A stretch of DNA of 64,000 bases from Rosa chinensis (GCF_002994745.2 NC_037092.1:23833001-23897000); one strand, 5' to 3'; shown: positions 1 to 11,160, counted from the first letter of the stretch. Numbers and translations: made by a program. The notes: generated from the sequence alone by a model not told the origin.

Positions 1-980
1 CTCCCCTAGTTGCTTGAGGATTACCCTACTTGGTGCATAATTAAATGATTTTCAAGCATTAATAATCTTCCCAAAATCTTGAGGAATCATTCTAGGACTC
101 TCCTTCATATTTGCAGCAGCAATAACCTCCCAAAAATGCCCTGGAAATCCGTCCAAAGAAGAATTCTGCAAAACCGTCCTGTTTTGACTAGGATTCAATT
201 TCTGACTCTAAAGCTTCTTTCTTGGACAAGGAACGACTTCGTCTTGACAAGTTTCTGGATGGTTCTTGACTCCCAAGTGCTCTATGAAATCATATCATCT
301 AGAATGATCAATAACCTTCTGGAAAAACTCCAAGAAAATCGCCGGAAAAGATCTCCCAAAAAGCTTCGTGAAAAGCTGACAGTTTCTGCCTTATCGGGAA
401 GCATACTTTGACTTTGATTTCCTACTTCCTCAATGATGATTCTGACCAGTTCTTTGGCTGTAGTTGAAGTATAACATCATGTCTTTAAGGATCGCTGGCC
501 CTTTCTTCAAATTTGCAGATGGAATGATGCAAGAATTGCTCCTCAAAACCATTCCCAGAAAGCTGATTCTGAAACTGCAGTTTTCTGCTTTGCAGCAACT
601 GTTTTGCACAACGATTTCTGTGGATTTACTTTGTAATTTCTGGCCAAATGGTTGATCAAAATTGGTCCCCTGCATCAGTACTTCATGATCCATGGCTTTG
701 TTGCTCCCTTTCAGCTCTTATTTCTCTTGAATCACTCCACGAACTACCTAAAAAGAAAACAAAGTTAAAACTGACTTTTTAAAGGAAATAGCTAAGAAAA
801 GTGTAAGGGATTTCACACTATATTCGTCGCATTTATGCTCCTATCACGCATTCATGACTGAAATTTAACGTCATACTAACTGCGGAGTTAATCGCCTTAA
901 TTGTAGGCCCAGCAGAATTTGCCTACTCCCACAACGTCCTTTACCTCTATCTTCCATCCACAATTGTAAATTCCTCAGTT
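1..980. other. Unassigned sequence, no convincing gene
   Basis: Short open frames exist on both strands (79-411 plus, 430-693 minus), but none has a recognisable domain or a supported start. The stretch at 430-700 reads like a decayed exon or retroelement fragment, with two loosely repeated phrases (near 140-220 and 535-620). I see no terminal repeats or TSD and cannot classify it. Confidence 0.3.
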
Positions 981-991
981 TAAAAGTGAAG

Positions 992-2003
992 GGCTGTGTT
1001 GTTTCGCCTACATCGGTGGCGGTAGTGGTGTCCTCAATTGCAGGGGGTTCGACCTGGGCCGCCGCGAATTGAGGATGGTGGAGGAGGAGATCATGGTCAC
1101 TGTTGGGCGGAGCTCTAGTTCTGGTCGGAGTGGTTGGTTGTTGAGGACGCTGTCGCTGGGTTTTGTCACCGGTTGGGTCGGGCTTTGGGTTGTTGCGCGG
1201 GGGGTGTCGAAGGGTGCTTGGCGGATCTGGGTTGGCATTATCGTTGTTTCCAGATCCGATCTAGAGATGGAAGATGGCTGGGATGGTGGTGGCCGGGTTG
1301 ACAGACGGCGACAGGTGGCGACTTTGCAGGTGGTGGTGCGACAGGCTCTGCGGCTTGTCTGCGGGGATAACCAGAGCTGGGTTGGGCCTGGCATGTTGGC
1401 TGGGCTCTCCTTGCTTCTAAGGCTTGGGCTTGGGCCCACTAATTGGGCTCAAACCAAGCTACTATTTTCTTTACAGTTTTTATTATTTTATGCTGTTTAG
1501 TTTTATTGCGCGTTTTGCGAGAAATAAGTCCCTGCATATGTTGTGTAGGGCTAGTCAGGCCTTTTTCCTGGGTGTGCACTCAAAGTACCTTGTCTGCTCT
1601 AGGTAGGTGGCGAGTTCCTTGCTTCGTCAAATGATCGCTACCTCCTAGTGGCAGGGTGAGACTAAGTGTCGTCGGCTTTCTCCTCCGGCGGCATCATAGT
1701 GGGCAAGCTGTGCGTATGGTAATTATGCTACGTTGAAATCAGGTTACATATCGAGTTATCTTTCCATTATGTCACCGCTTTTTCAAAGCAAATAGAGTCG
1801 CCAGTAGAGCGCTCTTTGCTAGTTGGTGCCTTGTTGAATACAGTTCTTTGGTAGAGACTCATGATAGTGTTTCAGGATATTCTCTAGATGCTTATTATTG
1901 TAATCAGGGGTTTAGGCTCAATGTCTCCCCCTTGTATTCGACAGTTTCATTAATCAAGGCTTGAGGGCAGCCGCACCAGCCCTTTATTCAAAAAAAAAAA
2001 AAA
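992..2003 (+). mobile_element. 1-kb retrosequence with poly(A) tail and 10-bp TSD (LINE-like)
   Basis: The insert ends in an A-run at about 1990-2003 and is flanked by the direct repeat AAAAGTGAAG (982-991 and 2004-2013). That is the signature of target-primed reverse transcription. The 5' half is GC-rich (1000-1480) and has open frames on both strands, but no reverse transcriptase or other domain is visible. It is therefore either a 5'-truncated LINE reduced to terminal sequence or a non-autonomous passenger. The boundaries are firm; the family assignment is inference. Confidence 0.7.
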
Positions 2004-2013
2004 AAAAGTGAAG

Positions 2014-2505
2014 AGGCATAAGTTAACCATTTCAAAAATCTCCATTAGAAACTATGGTGGAGGTCGATTGAGAGAAGATAATAATTGGAGATTTTTCCTC
2101 AAGACAACAATCAGTCAATCACCTTTTATCTTAATCATTTGATCACATCACAGCGGAATCCTCTATCCTCAAGAAAACAACATGTCAATCACCCGCTGTC
2201 TCATAATAATCATAGTTAGAATTGCTGCAAATAAATTATTCAAATAAAAGCAATATCTTCAGTACCGTTTGATTCGTGTGTTATTTCTCCAAAAATCCAC
2301 TAATTCCAAAAAAAAATTCCAAGGCATTGCTTTGTATTTGAGTAGTTGTAGTATTGAAATTTTCACAAAAAAATGAACTCCCAATGTATACGATCACCAG
2401 AATAGGGATTGTCCTTTTTCACCATATTCACTCGTTTAATAGAGGAAACAACTCAATATCACTAGAATATAGTGCGGTAGTGTAGGTAAGATTAGAGATG
2501 GTATA
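2014..2505. other. Intergenic, nothing recognised
   Basis: AT-rich sequence without a credible ORF, terminal repeat or RNA gene. Confidence 0.4.
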
Positions 2506-2513
2506 GTTGTAAG

Positions 2514-3110
2514 TAGGGCTGTCAATGGGTCGTGTCGGGTTGGGTTCGTGTCGGGTTGGGTTCGTGTCATGTCACAAGAGACAAATCCAAACCCAACCCA
2601 TTTATTAATCGTGTCGAAAATTTAAACCCAAACCCAACCTATTTATTAAATGGGTTACCCGTTTCCAACCCGCTTAACCCATTTAATAAATAGGTCGTGT
2701 CGTGTTGGACAAAATGACCCATTTAAGGGTTGACATTGCTACCCATTTAACTAAAAACATGCATAAATTGATTAAATTCACTAAAAATTTCATAAGACGA
2801 AGAATATAAATAATTATACATAATTCATAAATAATTAAATCCAATAATGATGAAATAAAATATTTCAAATTGTCCAATCCTAAGATCAAATACTCCCAAC
2901 GTCCAAAATTTCAAGAAAAAGTATAGCATAATCGGGTTATACGGGTTCACTTCGTGTTGGCGGGTTGACCCGTGGCCGACCCGTTTATTAAATGGGTCAT
3001 GATGGGTTGACCCGCCGCCGACCTGCTTTTTAATCGTGTGGGTTCAACCCGCTTTATTTCGTGCCGGTTTCGAGTCGTGTTATCGGGTCGTGTCGAAATT
3101 GACAGCCCTA
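2514..3110. mobile_element. hAT-type MITE, 597 bp
   Basis: Both ends carry the inverted repeat TAGGGCTGTCAA / TTGACAGCCCTA and are flanked by the perfect 8-bp direct repeat GTTGTAAG (2506-2513 and 3111-3118). An 8-bp TSD with this type of terminus fits the hAT superfamily. The subterminal regions are full of CGGGTCGTGTCGGG-like words and their complements; the centre is AT-rich and non-coding. It has no transposase, so it depends on an autonomous relative. Confidence 0.85.
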
Positions 3111-3231
3111 GTTGTAAGGTTTTGAATTTTTATTTGAGGAGGCGTACAATAGGATTAAAAAAATGTACAAAAAATTGAGCAGGTTCAAATGCTAAAACAA
3201 GAGGTATGAATAGAACCACTCTTTTAGGTTT

Positions 3232-3462
3232 TAAATTATTTTTTTCTTTTCAATCGAGATCACACGGTATCCTTAAAGGGTTTTTAGGTTTAGAGACTAA
3301 TCTATATCGGGAGGGGCAGTTATGTCAGAACGGTTCCTCTCCCCTGGCCACCAAGCATATATTGGGATTTAACTCCAATTAATATTGGCGAGATTCAAAC
3401 CCGGTGTGGGGATTTTACACCAGGAGGCTCTTACCAACTCAACTACCTGTGGTTATATCTAA
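3232..3462 (-). mobile_element. tRNA-derived SINE-like element
   Basis: On the minus strand the head (right side) has a box A-like TAGTTGAGTTGGTAAGA followed about 40 nt later by a box B-like GGGTTTGAATCTC, the internal RNA polymerase III promoter layout of plant SINEs. The body runs to an A-rich tail near 3235. I could not identify a clean TSD, so the ends are approximate. Confidence 0.5.
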
Positions 3463-3647
3463 GTAATTGAGTAATAGATGACACATCATCTAATGTGGCA
3501 TATGACACATTATTTTGTCAGAAATTTATTAGAAATGATGACATGAATTTAATATGACTAGTATCTCATTTTGGTATTCAAATTTAGTAGTAATATTTGA
3601 GATCTCAAGCAATTTTTAGAAGGTTACTTAAAACGTACTAATCTGTT

Positions 3648-3859
3648 AAGAGAAATACTTAATGAGGTACGATAGACATGCCACGTAGTTGGTACGCCTA
3701 GCCAATCATGTTTCTCTGTCTCTTAATTCTATTCCAAAAATACCCTTGTTTTATTAAAATTATATACCCAAAACATGCCCACTACCCACGTGCATGGACA
3801 CTGATTGACTAGGCGTACCAGTCACGTGGCACGCTTACTCTACCTAAGATTCTCTCATA
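3648..3859. mobile_element. MITE with ~55-bp inverted repeats
   Basis: The two ends are long imperfect inverted repeats sharing GGTACGCCTAG and GCCACGT words. The paralogous segment near 14975-15010 has the same flanks without this block, so it is an insertion. The flanks read ATCTGTT (3641-3647) and ATATGTT (3857-3863), a likely 7-bp TSD with one mismatch. No coding capacity; the superfamily is unresolved. Confidence 0.6.
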
Positions 3860-4282
3860 TGTTGATCATGAAAATTTAACGTAATAAGATATTAATAATA
3901 GGGTCCTTGACCCAACGCCCCAAAATGAGCAAAAATTATTCCACTTACCCCAGCAACAGATTTTTATTCCCACATACCCAATTTGACACCAAATGACCAT
4001 TATACCCTCAACTCAATTAAAAAATTACAAACATGCCACTCAACATCAATCTCACATCCCGATCTCTCTCCCCCTCCGGCGCTGTTTCTCTCTCCTCCGC
4101 GCTTTCTCTCTAGCCTCCGGCGCCGTTTCTCTCTCTCCTCTGGCGCTGTCTCTCTCTCTCTCTCTCTCCTCCGCATAAAATCCTCCACTCGATCGAGTGC
4201 GAGCTGTGATGCAGATCTCAGTTCCGCGGTTCAAATCGCATTTCTAGGCGCATTGAATCTGGAGAAGGGAGAGAGAGAGAAG

Positions 4283-4498
4283 ATGGGATCGAGCGGCAGT
4301 AAAGCCACGTCGTCGTCGTTTCCCGGCGATAGTGGTCGAAGGCGACGATCTCCTCGTATGTGGATGAGGAGGCGATTGATGATGGGGTTGAGGCTGGTGG
4401 AGCCGGTGGATCGGAGCTGGTCGGGGACGATGTGGGAGAGTCGGATGTGGATGAGGAGGGGGAGGAGGCCGAGGGTGTTGGGGCCGAGGAAGGAGTAG
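4283..4498 (+). pseudogene. Captured first-exon-like fragment inside the MULE
   Basis: A pyrimidine-rich leader (4060-4200) is followed by an ATG at 4283 opening a frame that begins MGSSGSKATSSSFPG. I recall a similar start in plant RING-finger proteins but cannot confirm it. After about 25 residues the frame becomes low-complexity Arg/Met-rich, as if frame-shifted. No RING or other domain follows. Probably a transduplicated exon fragment, not a working gene. Confidence 0.35.
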
Positions 4499-4864
4499 TC
4501 TTGGAGGAGGTTGGAGCCTGACCTTGGTTGGTCGGAGCCTGACCCTGAGTGGTCGGAGGCTGGGTCTGCTGGGTGGTCGGAGGCTGGTTCTTGAATATCA
4601 GGAGTACCACTCGATCTTTTTTTTTTTTTCTCTTTTTTTTTTCAATTTTTTGCCCGGCCTATGTTCGAACCTTTCGTAGAGTGCTTTAGCTTCCTTCTCC
4701 CAGTTTGGAATGTATTTTTTGAGGTATTGGGGAGCATCTGTACAATGATTTTGTTTCTGATTGAGTCTTCTTGCAATATAGTCGAGAACCTAGTGGAGGT
4801 TTTACTGTTTCCAATATTGTTTTCACAGGTTATCTTCCGTGCTCTTAGGAGTGTGTTAAGGGTC

Positions 4865-5375
4865 TATTGGAGGGTAATAGACGTCTATTGGGGGCAATAG
4901 ACGTCTATTGGGGGGCAATAGATGTTTTGAATTGATGTAATATTCTCATTTTTTTCTTTAATTAAAGTTTTATTTGTCAAAATCTAGGAAGATTAGTTCT
5001 TATTCTGGCGACTAAAAGTCCTATGGGGGGCAATAGACTTCTATTGGGGGCAATACATGGCTGATAGTCGTCTATTGGGGGCAATAGACGGCTATTGGGG
5101 GGCAATAGACGTTTTGAATTGATGTAATCTCCTTGTTTTTTTTCTGTAATCAAAGTTTTATTTGTCTAAATTTAGGGAGATTAGTTCCCATTCTGGCAAC
5201 TGAAAGTCCTATTGGGGGCAATAGGCTTCTATTGGGGGGCAATACATGGTTGATAGTCGTCTATTGGGGGCAATACATGGCTGATAGTCGTCTATTGGAG
5301 GGTAATAGACGTCTATTGGGGGGCAATAGAGGTTTATTGCCCATCTACTAGGGGGCAATAGATGTCTATTGGGGG
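4865..5375. repeat. G-rich palindromic minisatellite in the MULE
   Basis: About a dozen copies of a 20-22-bp unit of the form TCTATTGGGGGCAATAGA occur. Many are perfect palindromes with an 8-11-bp stem and a G-rich loop. The array is also duplicated as a ~187-bp block (GTTTTGAATTGATG starts at 4924 and again at 5111). Runs of four to six G recur at regular spacing. Confidence 0.75.
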
Positions 5376-5765
5376 CAAAAAAACTTTCCGGTGAGATTTT
5401 CAGCAAATTCCGGTGGGTGGGCAGTAGGAGACCGAAATCCGGCGACCGGATTCCGGCGAAAGTTGGCCGGAATCCGGCGAACGTTGGCCGGAATCCGGCG
5501 ACCGGTGACCGGATTCCGACGGCCGGTGACGGGCTCCGGCGAAGTCTCCCATGGTTTCTCTCTCTTCTATTTTTTCTCTCTCTCTCTCTAAGTAACAAGG
5601 GGGTGAGGGTAAAATGGTATTAAAAAAAATTAAAAACAAAAAAAAGGGTATTAGGGAAGACTCCCTTAGAGTGTATTGGGTAAGAGAGAATTAAAAAAAC
5701 TTAATGGGGTAAGTGGGAAAAAAATCCTTAGAAATGGGGTAAATGGACAAAATCCCTTAATAATA

Positions 5766-6055
5766 ATGCATAATGAATGAATCATCTATTCAAGAGATGA
5801 ACCTAACTTAAGAGTAAATTTATGAGATACTTTTATCAAATTAAAAAGTTCTTCATTCCTTACATGTACGGTAATAAATTTCTAGTCATTAATTCTATGA
5901 TCCCAATTAAAACCACTTTGATTAGAGGACCTAAGAATTTTCTTAATCAAAGAAATATTTGATATCTAACAAGACAGGCATACAACTAGTAGTGAGTCCA
6001 GTTGACAATATTACCTATGGGAGACAACCAAATTAGCTCATGATAAGGTTTCTAG
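5766..6055. repeat. Segment of the locally duplicated SERK-locus flank
   Basis: The stretch with AAAACCACTTTGATTAGAGG recurs near 11180-11330, 15130-15190 and 21430-21590. Its upstream part (ATCATCTATTCAAGAGATGAAC) recurs at 15045. No gene. It shows the region was built by segmental duplication before many TE insertions. Confidence 0.6.
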
Positions 6056-6683
6056 GTCTCGATTGGTTTGCTAAAATGAAAGTAATTTCATTGCCTTTTC
6101 AAGGGAACAAACTTTCTTTTCCATTATTTGGTAACATCAGGAAAGTTAAGAAAAAAGTTGTTAAAAAGTTTGTAATTAATGCAATAACATAATTAAACGT
6201 GAGAAATAAATGCAAAGAAATAAGATTTTGGGGGGGGGGGGGGGGGAGGAATGAATCCTTAGCTCTATAGAAGGAACCACTTTCCTCCATATTTTCATTC
6301 ATTCAGGAAAGGGTGGCTCTATTCAAACTTCCAAATTTGGCATTGAACCTCCCTCCTTTCTTTTAATTTGTTTTGTAAACTTCCTATTTTATCCCTATCT
6401 AATTTCTCTTTACACCTCCTGTTTTTGCCAATAATTCATTTGGATTTTCTCAACAGCAATCGGGAATGAACGATGATGGTTTTCTTCTAATTCATTCTTC
6501 AAAACAAGAAGGCTCACAGATATTGATGGCATAGGGTAGAGGCCAAAATTTTATAGATTGCTTAAACAATATGGACATGTTAGTGAAAAGAATTAGAGAA
6601 AAAGTTGGGACTTTGGATTGAAACGCTCTGATCTCATCTGGGAATGAAAACCACCAATTCCATAAACAAGTTTATATATTTAT

Positions 6684-6808
6684 GATGAAGTGGTGTTAGT
6701 TCAGTGGTTAGAGCACTAACTACCTATGTACGAAGTCATGGGTTCGAGTCACCATGGGGGCAGGAGTGAAACCCTTTGATCCTCTTTTTAAACAGAAGGA
6801 AAAAAAAG
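6684..6808 (+). mobile_element. tRNA-derived SINE with 12-bp TSD
   Basis: The box A-like TTAGTTCAGTGGTTAGAGCA and box B-like GGGTTCGAGTCAC are spaced as in a tRNA-derived pol III promoter, followed by a short body and an A-rich tail. AAGTTTATATAT flanks both sides (6668-6679 and 6809-6820). It is not a tRNA gene: the acceptor stem does not close and a 3' body and tail follow. Confidence 0.7.
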
Positions 6809-6809
6809 A

Positions 6810-6859
<50 letters not shown>

Positions 6860-7029
6860 TTTGAATTTGGACAAATAGATGAGAATCTTATTGGAGGAAG
6901 ATTGGGAAAACTAATTTCTCTTGTAACTATGGGGTAGATCAACAGATTGATTATAGTGAATTATCGCCAAATCAATCTTTTAGCAATCCTCTACACCTTT
7001 GGCTGAGGGAACCAGGTCAACGTCATCCC

Positions 7030-8860
7030 TTTTTTTTTTTTTTTTTTGAGAAATGAGAATTGCATTTACTAAGCAATTGAGATATTTACATCGGATATAA
7101 GTACTTCGGATAGCCAAGGAGGTCCATCCTCTACCCAAGCCTGAAATGCAGGAAACAAAAGCGCTTTCCTAGCTAAAACATGCGTTACCTAATTACATTT
7201 CGTAGGGGTATAAGTACAAATAACCGGAGAGAAGAAGCGGAAAAGAGTCTTCACTTCTTCTATAAGAGCACCCTACATAGACATGTTCTCAACCTCTTCA
7301 CGTAAATCACGGATCACCTCCAATGCATCCATTTCCAACATCAAAGAAGATGATTGGAAACCTGCCTCAATCCAAGCTTGCAGTCCCAATATTGCAGCAA
7401 ATAATTCTGTGGCCTTAGGAGTGAACCCACCTTGCATTCCTTTAGAAACTGCCAACATCATCTCACCTCTATCATTCCTTAACACTGCTCCAATACCACG
7501 TAAACCAGCATTTAAATCAACCGCACCATCAACATTAAGTTTCAAATAAGGAAAGAGAGGTTTAACCCAATGTTCAAGAGTAGTAGCTGTAGCTGCAGAT
7601 GAAGCAAGAGGGGAAGGTAGAAATGCAGTGACGAATTCTTGCACCTGATGTTGAACTTGGAAGTGGATTAACTGAGGGCTAAGAAATTTACATTGAAAGT
7701 ACTCTTCATTACGGTTTTGCCATAACCGTCGACACATGAACACAATAAAAGACATTTTAGACATTGAAGAGACAGATGTAGCAAAAATGAATAACTCTAG
7801 AAAAGTTCCATTCTTCCATTTCCCAATAGCATTACGAAATGGAGAGATACCAAACCTGCTTGACTTTCTTACAGGACCAAAAAGCGTGGAGAGTAGTTTC
7901 TGGAGCCATGTTGCAGCTTGCACAGATGGGGGAAGAAAGCAAATGTCTCCTGTGAAGGTTGACAGCAGTTGGTAAAATGTCATGAAGTGCTCTCCACAAG
8001 AAAACCTTTGCACCGGCCGAGATTTTGAGCCGCCATACCAAGCTCCAAATTGAGTTCTGTTGATGGGATGAACTACCCACATCTCCTTCCAATCTTGCAC
8101 GAAGAGATTGGGTTAGATGGTAACCACTTTTGACCGTATAAACTCCTTGTTTAGTGTAATGCCAACACAACTTGTCAGGAAAAGGAAGAGAAGGCAATGG
8201 AATGGAGAAAACCGCAGCAGCTTTAACCTCCCAAAAAGAAAGAGCTATTAGATCAAGATTCCAAGTACCCTCCAAAGTGATCAGATCAGAAACCATAGAA
8301 TTGAGAGGTAAGTTTGGAGGACACAAAATACAAAAAGAGTGTTCAATTGGTATCCAAGCGTCATGATAGATAGAAACTGATTTTCCATCCCCCACCCGCC
8401 ACCGTAAACCTTGTACCCTCAAATCTCATCCCCATAACAGGGACCTCCAAATTAAAGAACTTGATCTGCCAACTGGTGCGGAAAGTAGAGAAGTGTGGGG
8501 ATAATACCTTCCTTTGAAAACTTGAGACACCAAAGAATTTGGCATAGAGAACATACACCAACATTGTTCTGCAAGAAGTGCTTGGTTAAAATCCACAAAG
8601 TCTCTGAAGCCCAGGCCACCCTTCAACTTGCTACTGCAAAGTGCAGACTAGTGGAGCCAATGAACACCTTTCTTACCACGTTTTTTGCCCCACCAAAATT
8701 TGGTCGTCATGTTAGAAAGTTCACGACTCATAAATAAAGGCAGTCTGAAAACACTCATTGAATAAGAAGGAATGGCTTGAATCACCGATTTCAATGTTTT
8801 CTTTTGGAGTAATCTTCCAATTTTATCATCGCCACCTTTACATTTTGATCCCGTGTTCTT
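7030..8860 (-). mobile_element. 5'-truncated L1-type LINE, minus strand
   Basis: A T-run at 7030-7047 is the poly(A) tail of a minus-strand LINE. Reading leftward from about 8860, the sequence encodes the end of the reverse transcriptase (IQAIPSYSMSVFRLP), a zf-RVT zinc-binding region (WRLKISAGAKVFLWR...CASC, about 7832-8422) and an RNase H-like domain (LKLNVDGAVDL...GIGAVLRND, about 7273-7620). The three lie in different frames with breaks, so the copy is dead. I found no convincing TSD. Confidence 0.85.
7273..8100 (-). pseudogene. LINE ORF2 C-terminal fragment (zf-RVT and RNase H)
   Basis: This 275-residue open frame continues the zf-RVT region of the frame at 7832-8422 after a frameshift and ends in the plant LINE RNase H-like domain. 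The NVDGA motif contains the first catalytic Asp, and ELFAAILGLQAWIEAG is the characteristic second helix. The enzyme would have copied the element RNA and removed the RNA strand. Upstream endonuclease and RT palm domains are absent through 5' truncation. Confidence 0.75.
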
Positions 8861-9236
8861 CTTATCTTCCCTGATTGAACAGGTGATACAGAAAACATCC
8901 AACGATGAGAGATGACAGAGTTCAGTTTTTTTTTTTTTTTTTTGCATAGGGTTAAAATAGGAATTAAAATTATTCAAAAATTTGAGGAGGTCCAAATATT
9001 AAATCAGGAGGTCTGAATAGTGAATACAACCTCCCTTCAGGAAAGTGTTTCATTTACTTTTGCATCATAAACACAAGAAAAGATTCATTTTCATTTTGCA
9101 AGGCTCTAATTCCGTGAACCAAACGAGGCTCTAGAGTTTGTAGATTCCTTGATCATCTCCACCAACCTGGAAAATTTAACTCATTTGGCATTTTTGTCTT
9201 GATAACTACACTTTTATTAGTATAATCTCCGCCAGT

Positions 9237-9245
9237 ATATAAACT
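9237..9245 (+). promoter_or_regulatory. TATA box of the SERK-like pseudogene copy A
   Basis: The block around CCAGTATATAAACTGG lies about 85 bp upstream of the ATG at 9328. The same block (GCCAGTATATAAATTGGG) survives near 58830-58850 in the third copy of the locus, where the gene itself is missing. Confidence 0.5.
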
Positions 9246-9327
9246 GGATCGGAAGATAAAAAACAAAATCATATTTTTTTAATTCTCAAATTAAGATTTT
9301 GAAAAAGCTAGCTTATAGCAATAACTA

Positions 9328-9665
9328 TGGCAATGGAGATGGTGCCGACATGCTTGATTTTGTTTACCCTAATCCTTGCCCTGAGTGTAAGCTTCGTTCC
9401 CTCAGTGTATGGAGCACAACTCAACTCAAAGGCAAAAGCTTTACTTGCATTCAGGGAGAGACTAATGAATCCGCGATGTGGGATCTTACACTGATATTGG
9501 GTAAAAATAATATTGCAGGAACCATTCTAGCTGAGCTTGGTAACTTGAAGAACTTGAAGCACTCAACTTGAGTAATAACAAATTAACCGGGAAAGTTCCT
9601 TCCCAAATTGCAAATCTCTGGCCTTCGATTGGCAAACTTTACCAACAACAATAATTTATGTTGGG
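9328..9665 (+). pseudogene. SERK-like LRR protein pseudogene, copy A
   Basis: The frame from ATG 9328 encodes a signal-peptide-like start (MAMEMVPTCLILFTLILALS) and the beginning of a plant LRR N-terminal domain (KALLAFRERLMNP). An internal deletion removes the Cys-cap region and frame-shifts into a stop. Downstream sequence still encodes LRR fragments (NNIAGTILAELGNLKNLK, then NKLTGKVPSQIA) in broken frames. The arrangement matches the ectodomain of SERK/BAK1-type co-receptors, but there is no kinase. It is nearly collinear with copy B at 13392. Non-functional. Confidence 0.8.
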
Positions 9666-9984
9666 ACTTTTGGCTACACCAGTATTGAAAGATAGTTACG
9701 ATTTATGCCATAATTTTTTTTTTTGACTTTAGCAGCTTCTTTTAATTTTTCCAAGTACATAGACACACACACACAGATATATATCAATTAGCTCTCTTCA
9801 AAAACTAAAAAGGTTTTATTTTGAAGGTTTATTTAAGCGTTTGTACCTCTTTATTACATAAAATAATCCATATTTGTAGTTGTTTTCTGTTTTATTTCAT
9901 GTTCTCTAGGGTGTTATGTTATGGATTATGATCAAAATATCTTGTACTTAATTCTTATGTTAATCTGCATCAATGGTAGTATGG

Positions 9985-11160
9985 GTCGTGTGATTTTAGT
10001 TTCGTGACAGCGGCATTCGTATCAGAAGGGGTGGAGGAGGCGCTGAAACTTCTGTTACGTCTGATTACAGTGTGGATGGGACAGAGACTGGGCCTAGGTC
10101 AAGCCAGGTTTGCTGGGTTTTGAGTTGACTTTCTTAAGGGTCGCTCTCTTGGGCTTGGTAATTAGGGATGGGTGCTTGCTCTTAGCCTATAGTATGTTAG
10201 TAGCTTAGTCTCTTTTCAATAAATCCCTCATTTTTTTAGGAAACTATGCACTTTTTTTTCGTGTGTTTCTAGCGAATCTTCTAGAGTAGTACCAAAGAAG
10301 GATTCAAGCTATGATCTACACATTTGATGTTGAATGAGTGGACCTATTTCATGTATCACCATGGATACTACCACATCTTCTTGATTTGTCTAGAGATGAC
10401 AGTCATAAGGTATGTAACGGTCATTCTGTCGGACGAGATATTAATTTGATACTATTGGTTGGTGACGGTTTTTTTTTTTCCTGAGCATTGGTTGCTCAAA
10501 GTTTGGCAAGATGGTTTTGGCAATGGAATCCGGTGCGAGGTCTCTGAGGCGTTGTGGTCCGATTGTATAGACTTTGGTTTGCTTTCCTGGAAAGACGGTG
10601 ACATGGGTTGTGGAAGTGCTGCAACGATGATGGCGTGGGTCGTGTGACTCTAGTTTCGTGATGGCTGAGGTCATGGCCGAGGAGGTCGAGGCGATGCGAG
10701 TCTTAGTTACATGGAGTGTGGCTCCTAAAGTCGTGAAGGCGTAGTCAGGCGGCACTAAAACTGTTGTTACGTCTCATTATAGCGTGGAGGAGATAGAGAC
10801 TGGGCCTGGGTCAAGCCAAGTTTGCTGGGTAAGGGCCGCCCTCTTGGGCTTATTGATTAGGGCTGGGTGCTTGCTCTTAGCATATAGGATGTTAGTATGT
10901 TAGTTTCTTTTCAATAAACCTCTAATTTTTCTAGGAAAACTATGCACTTTTTTCCTGTGTTTCTAGCGAATTTTCTGGAGTAGTACCAAAAGAAGATCCA
11001 AGTTGTAATCTACGCATTTGATGTCGAATGAGTGAACATATTTCTATGTACCACCGTGGATATTACCACATTTTCTTGATTTGTCTGAAGATGACAGCAA
11101 AAATGTATGAATGGCCATTCTGGCTTGTGATGAATGAACTTGCAACCCGATTTGGAATTT
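9985..11160. repeat. Unclassified dispersed repeat R1, 1.6 units in tandem
   Basis: A partial unit (9985-10440) is followed by a fuller ~700-bp unit. Diagnostic phrases are TTTGGCAAGATGGTTTTGGC, GACTGGGCCTGGGTCAAGCC and CTTTTCAATAAACC. The same order recurs at 15225-15661 continued at 20418-21380, and at 21590-21978 continued at 23890. Weak open frames (10459-10647) share residues between copies (CFPGK.VTWV), hinting at decayed coding sequence, but no domain is recognisable and the ends are not flanked by a clear TSD. Confidence 0.6.

Larger units (their letters stand above)
3901..5756 (+). mobile_element. Mutator-like element (Pack-MULE type), 1856 bp
   Basis: A perfect 9-bp direct repeat TTAATAATA flanks the element (3892-3900 and 5757-5765), the TSD length typical of MULEs. 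The ends are related inverted repeats rich in ACTTACCCC and CCCACTTACCC words. The paralogous locus near 15005-15040 lacks it. Inside are a GC-rich 5'UTR-like and first-exon-like stretch (about 4060-4600) and a G-rich minisatellite (about 4865-5375). No transposase is present. The exon-like part resembles captured host-gene DNA, as in Pack-MULEs; the donor gene is not established. Confidence 0.8.
6056..9125. mobile_element. Inferred composite TE block absent from the paralogous copy
   Basis: The paralog near 11330-11400 reads straight from a GGTAAGGTT-like flank into TAGATTCCTTGATC. Here the same two flanks are separated by ~3.07 kb. The block ends look like inverted versions of each other (CTCGATTGGTTTGC at left, complement of GAACCAAACGAGGC at right) with CTAG on both sides. 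It contains a 17-base G run (6231-6247), a SINE and a LINE fragment. Boundaries and class are inferred. Confidence 0.4.

Noticed and set aside
4218..4610. 130-residue minus-strand ORF rich in Pro/Thr/Ser
   Set aside because: Low-complexity antisense shadow of the GC-rich captured exon; no domain or promoter.
4865..5375. CRISPR-like repeat-spacer array
   Set aside because: Eukaryotic context, irregular spacing and palindromic units without unique spacers; it is a minisatellite in a MULE.
6231..6247. Run of 17 G
   Set aside because: Simple homopolymer, probably slippage or sequencing-prone; no structure around it.
6690..6760. Possible tRNA gene (box A and box B present)
   Set aside because: No closing acceptor stem; followed by a body, A-rich tail and TSD, so it is a SINE.
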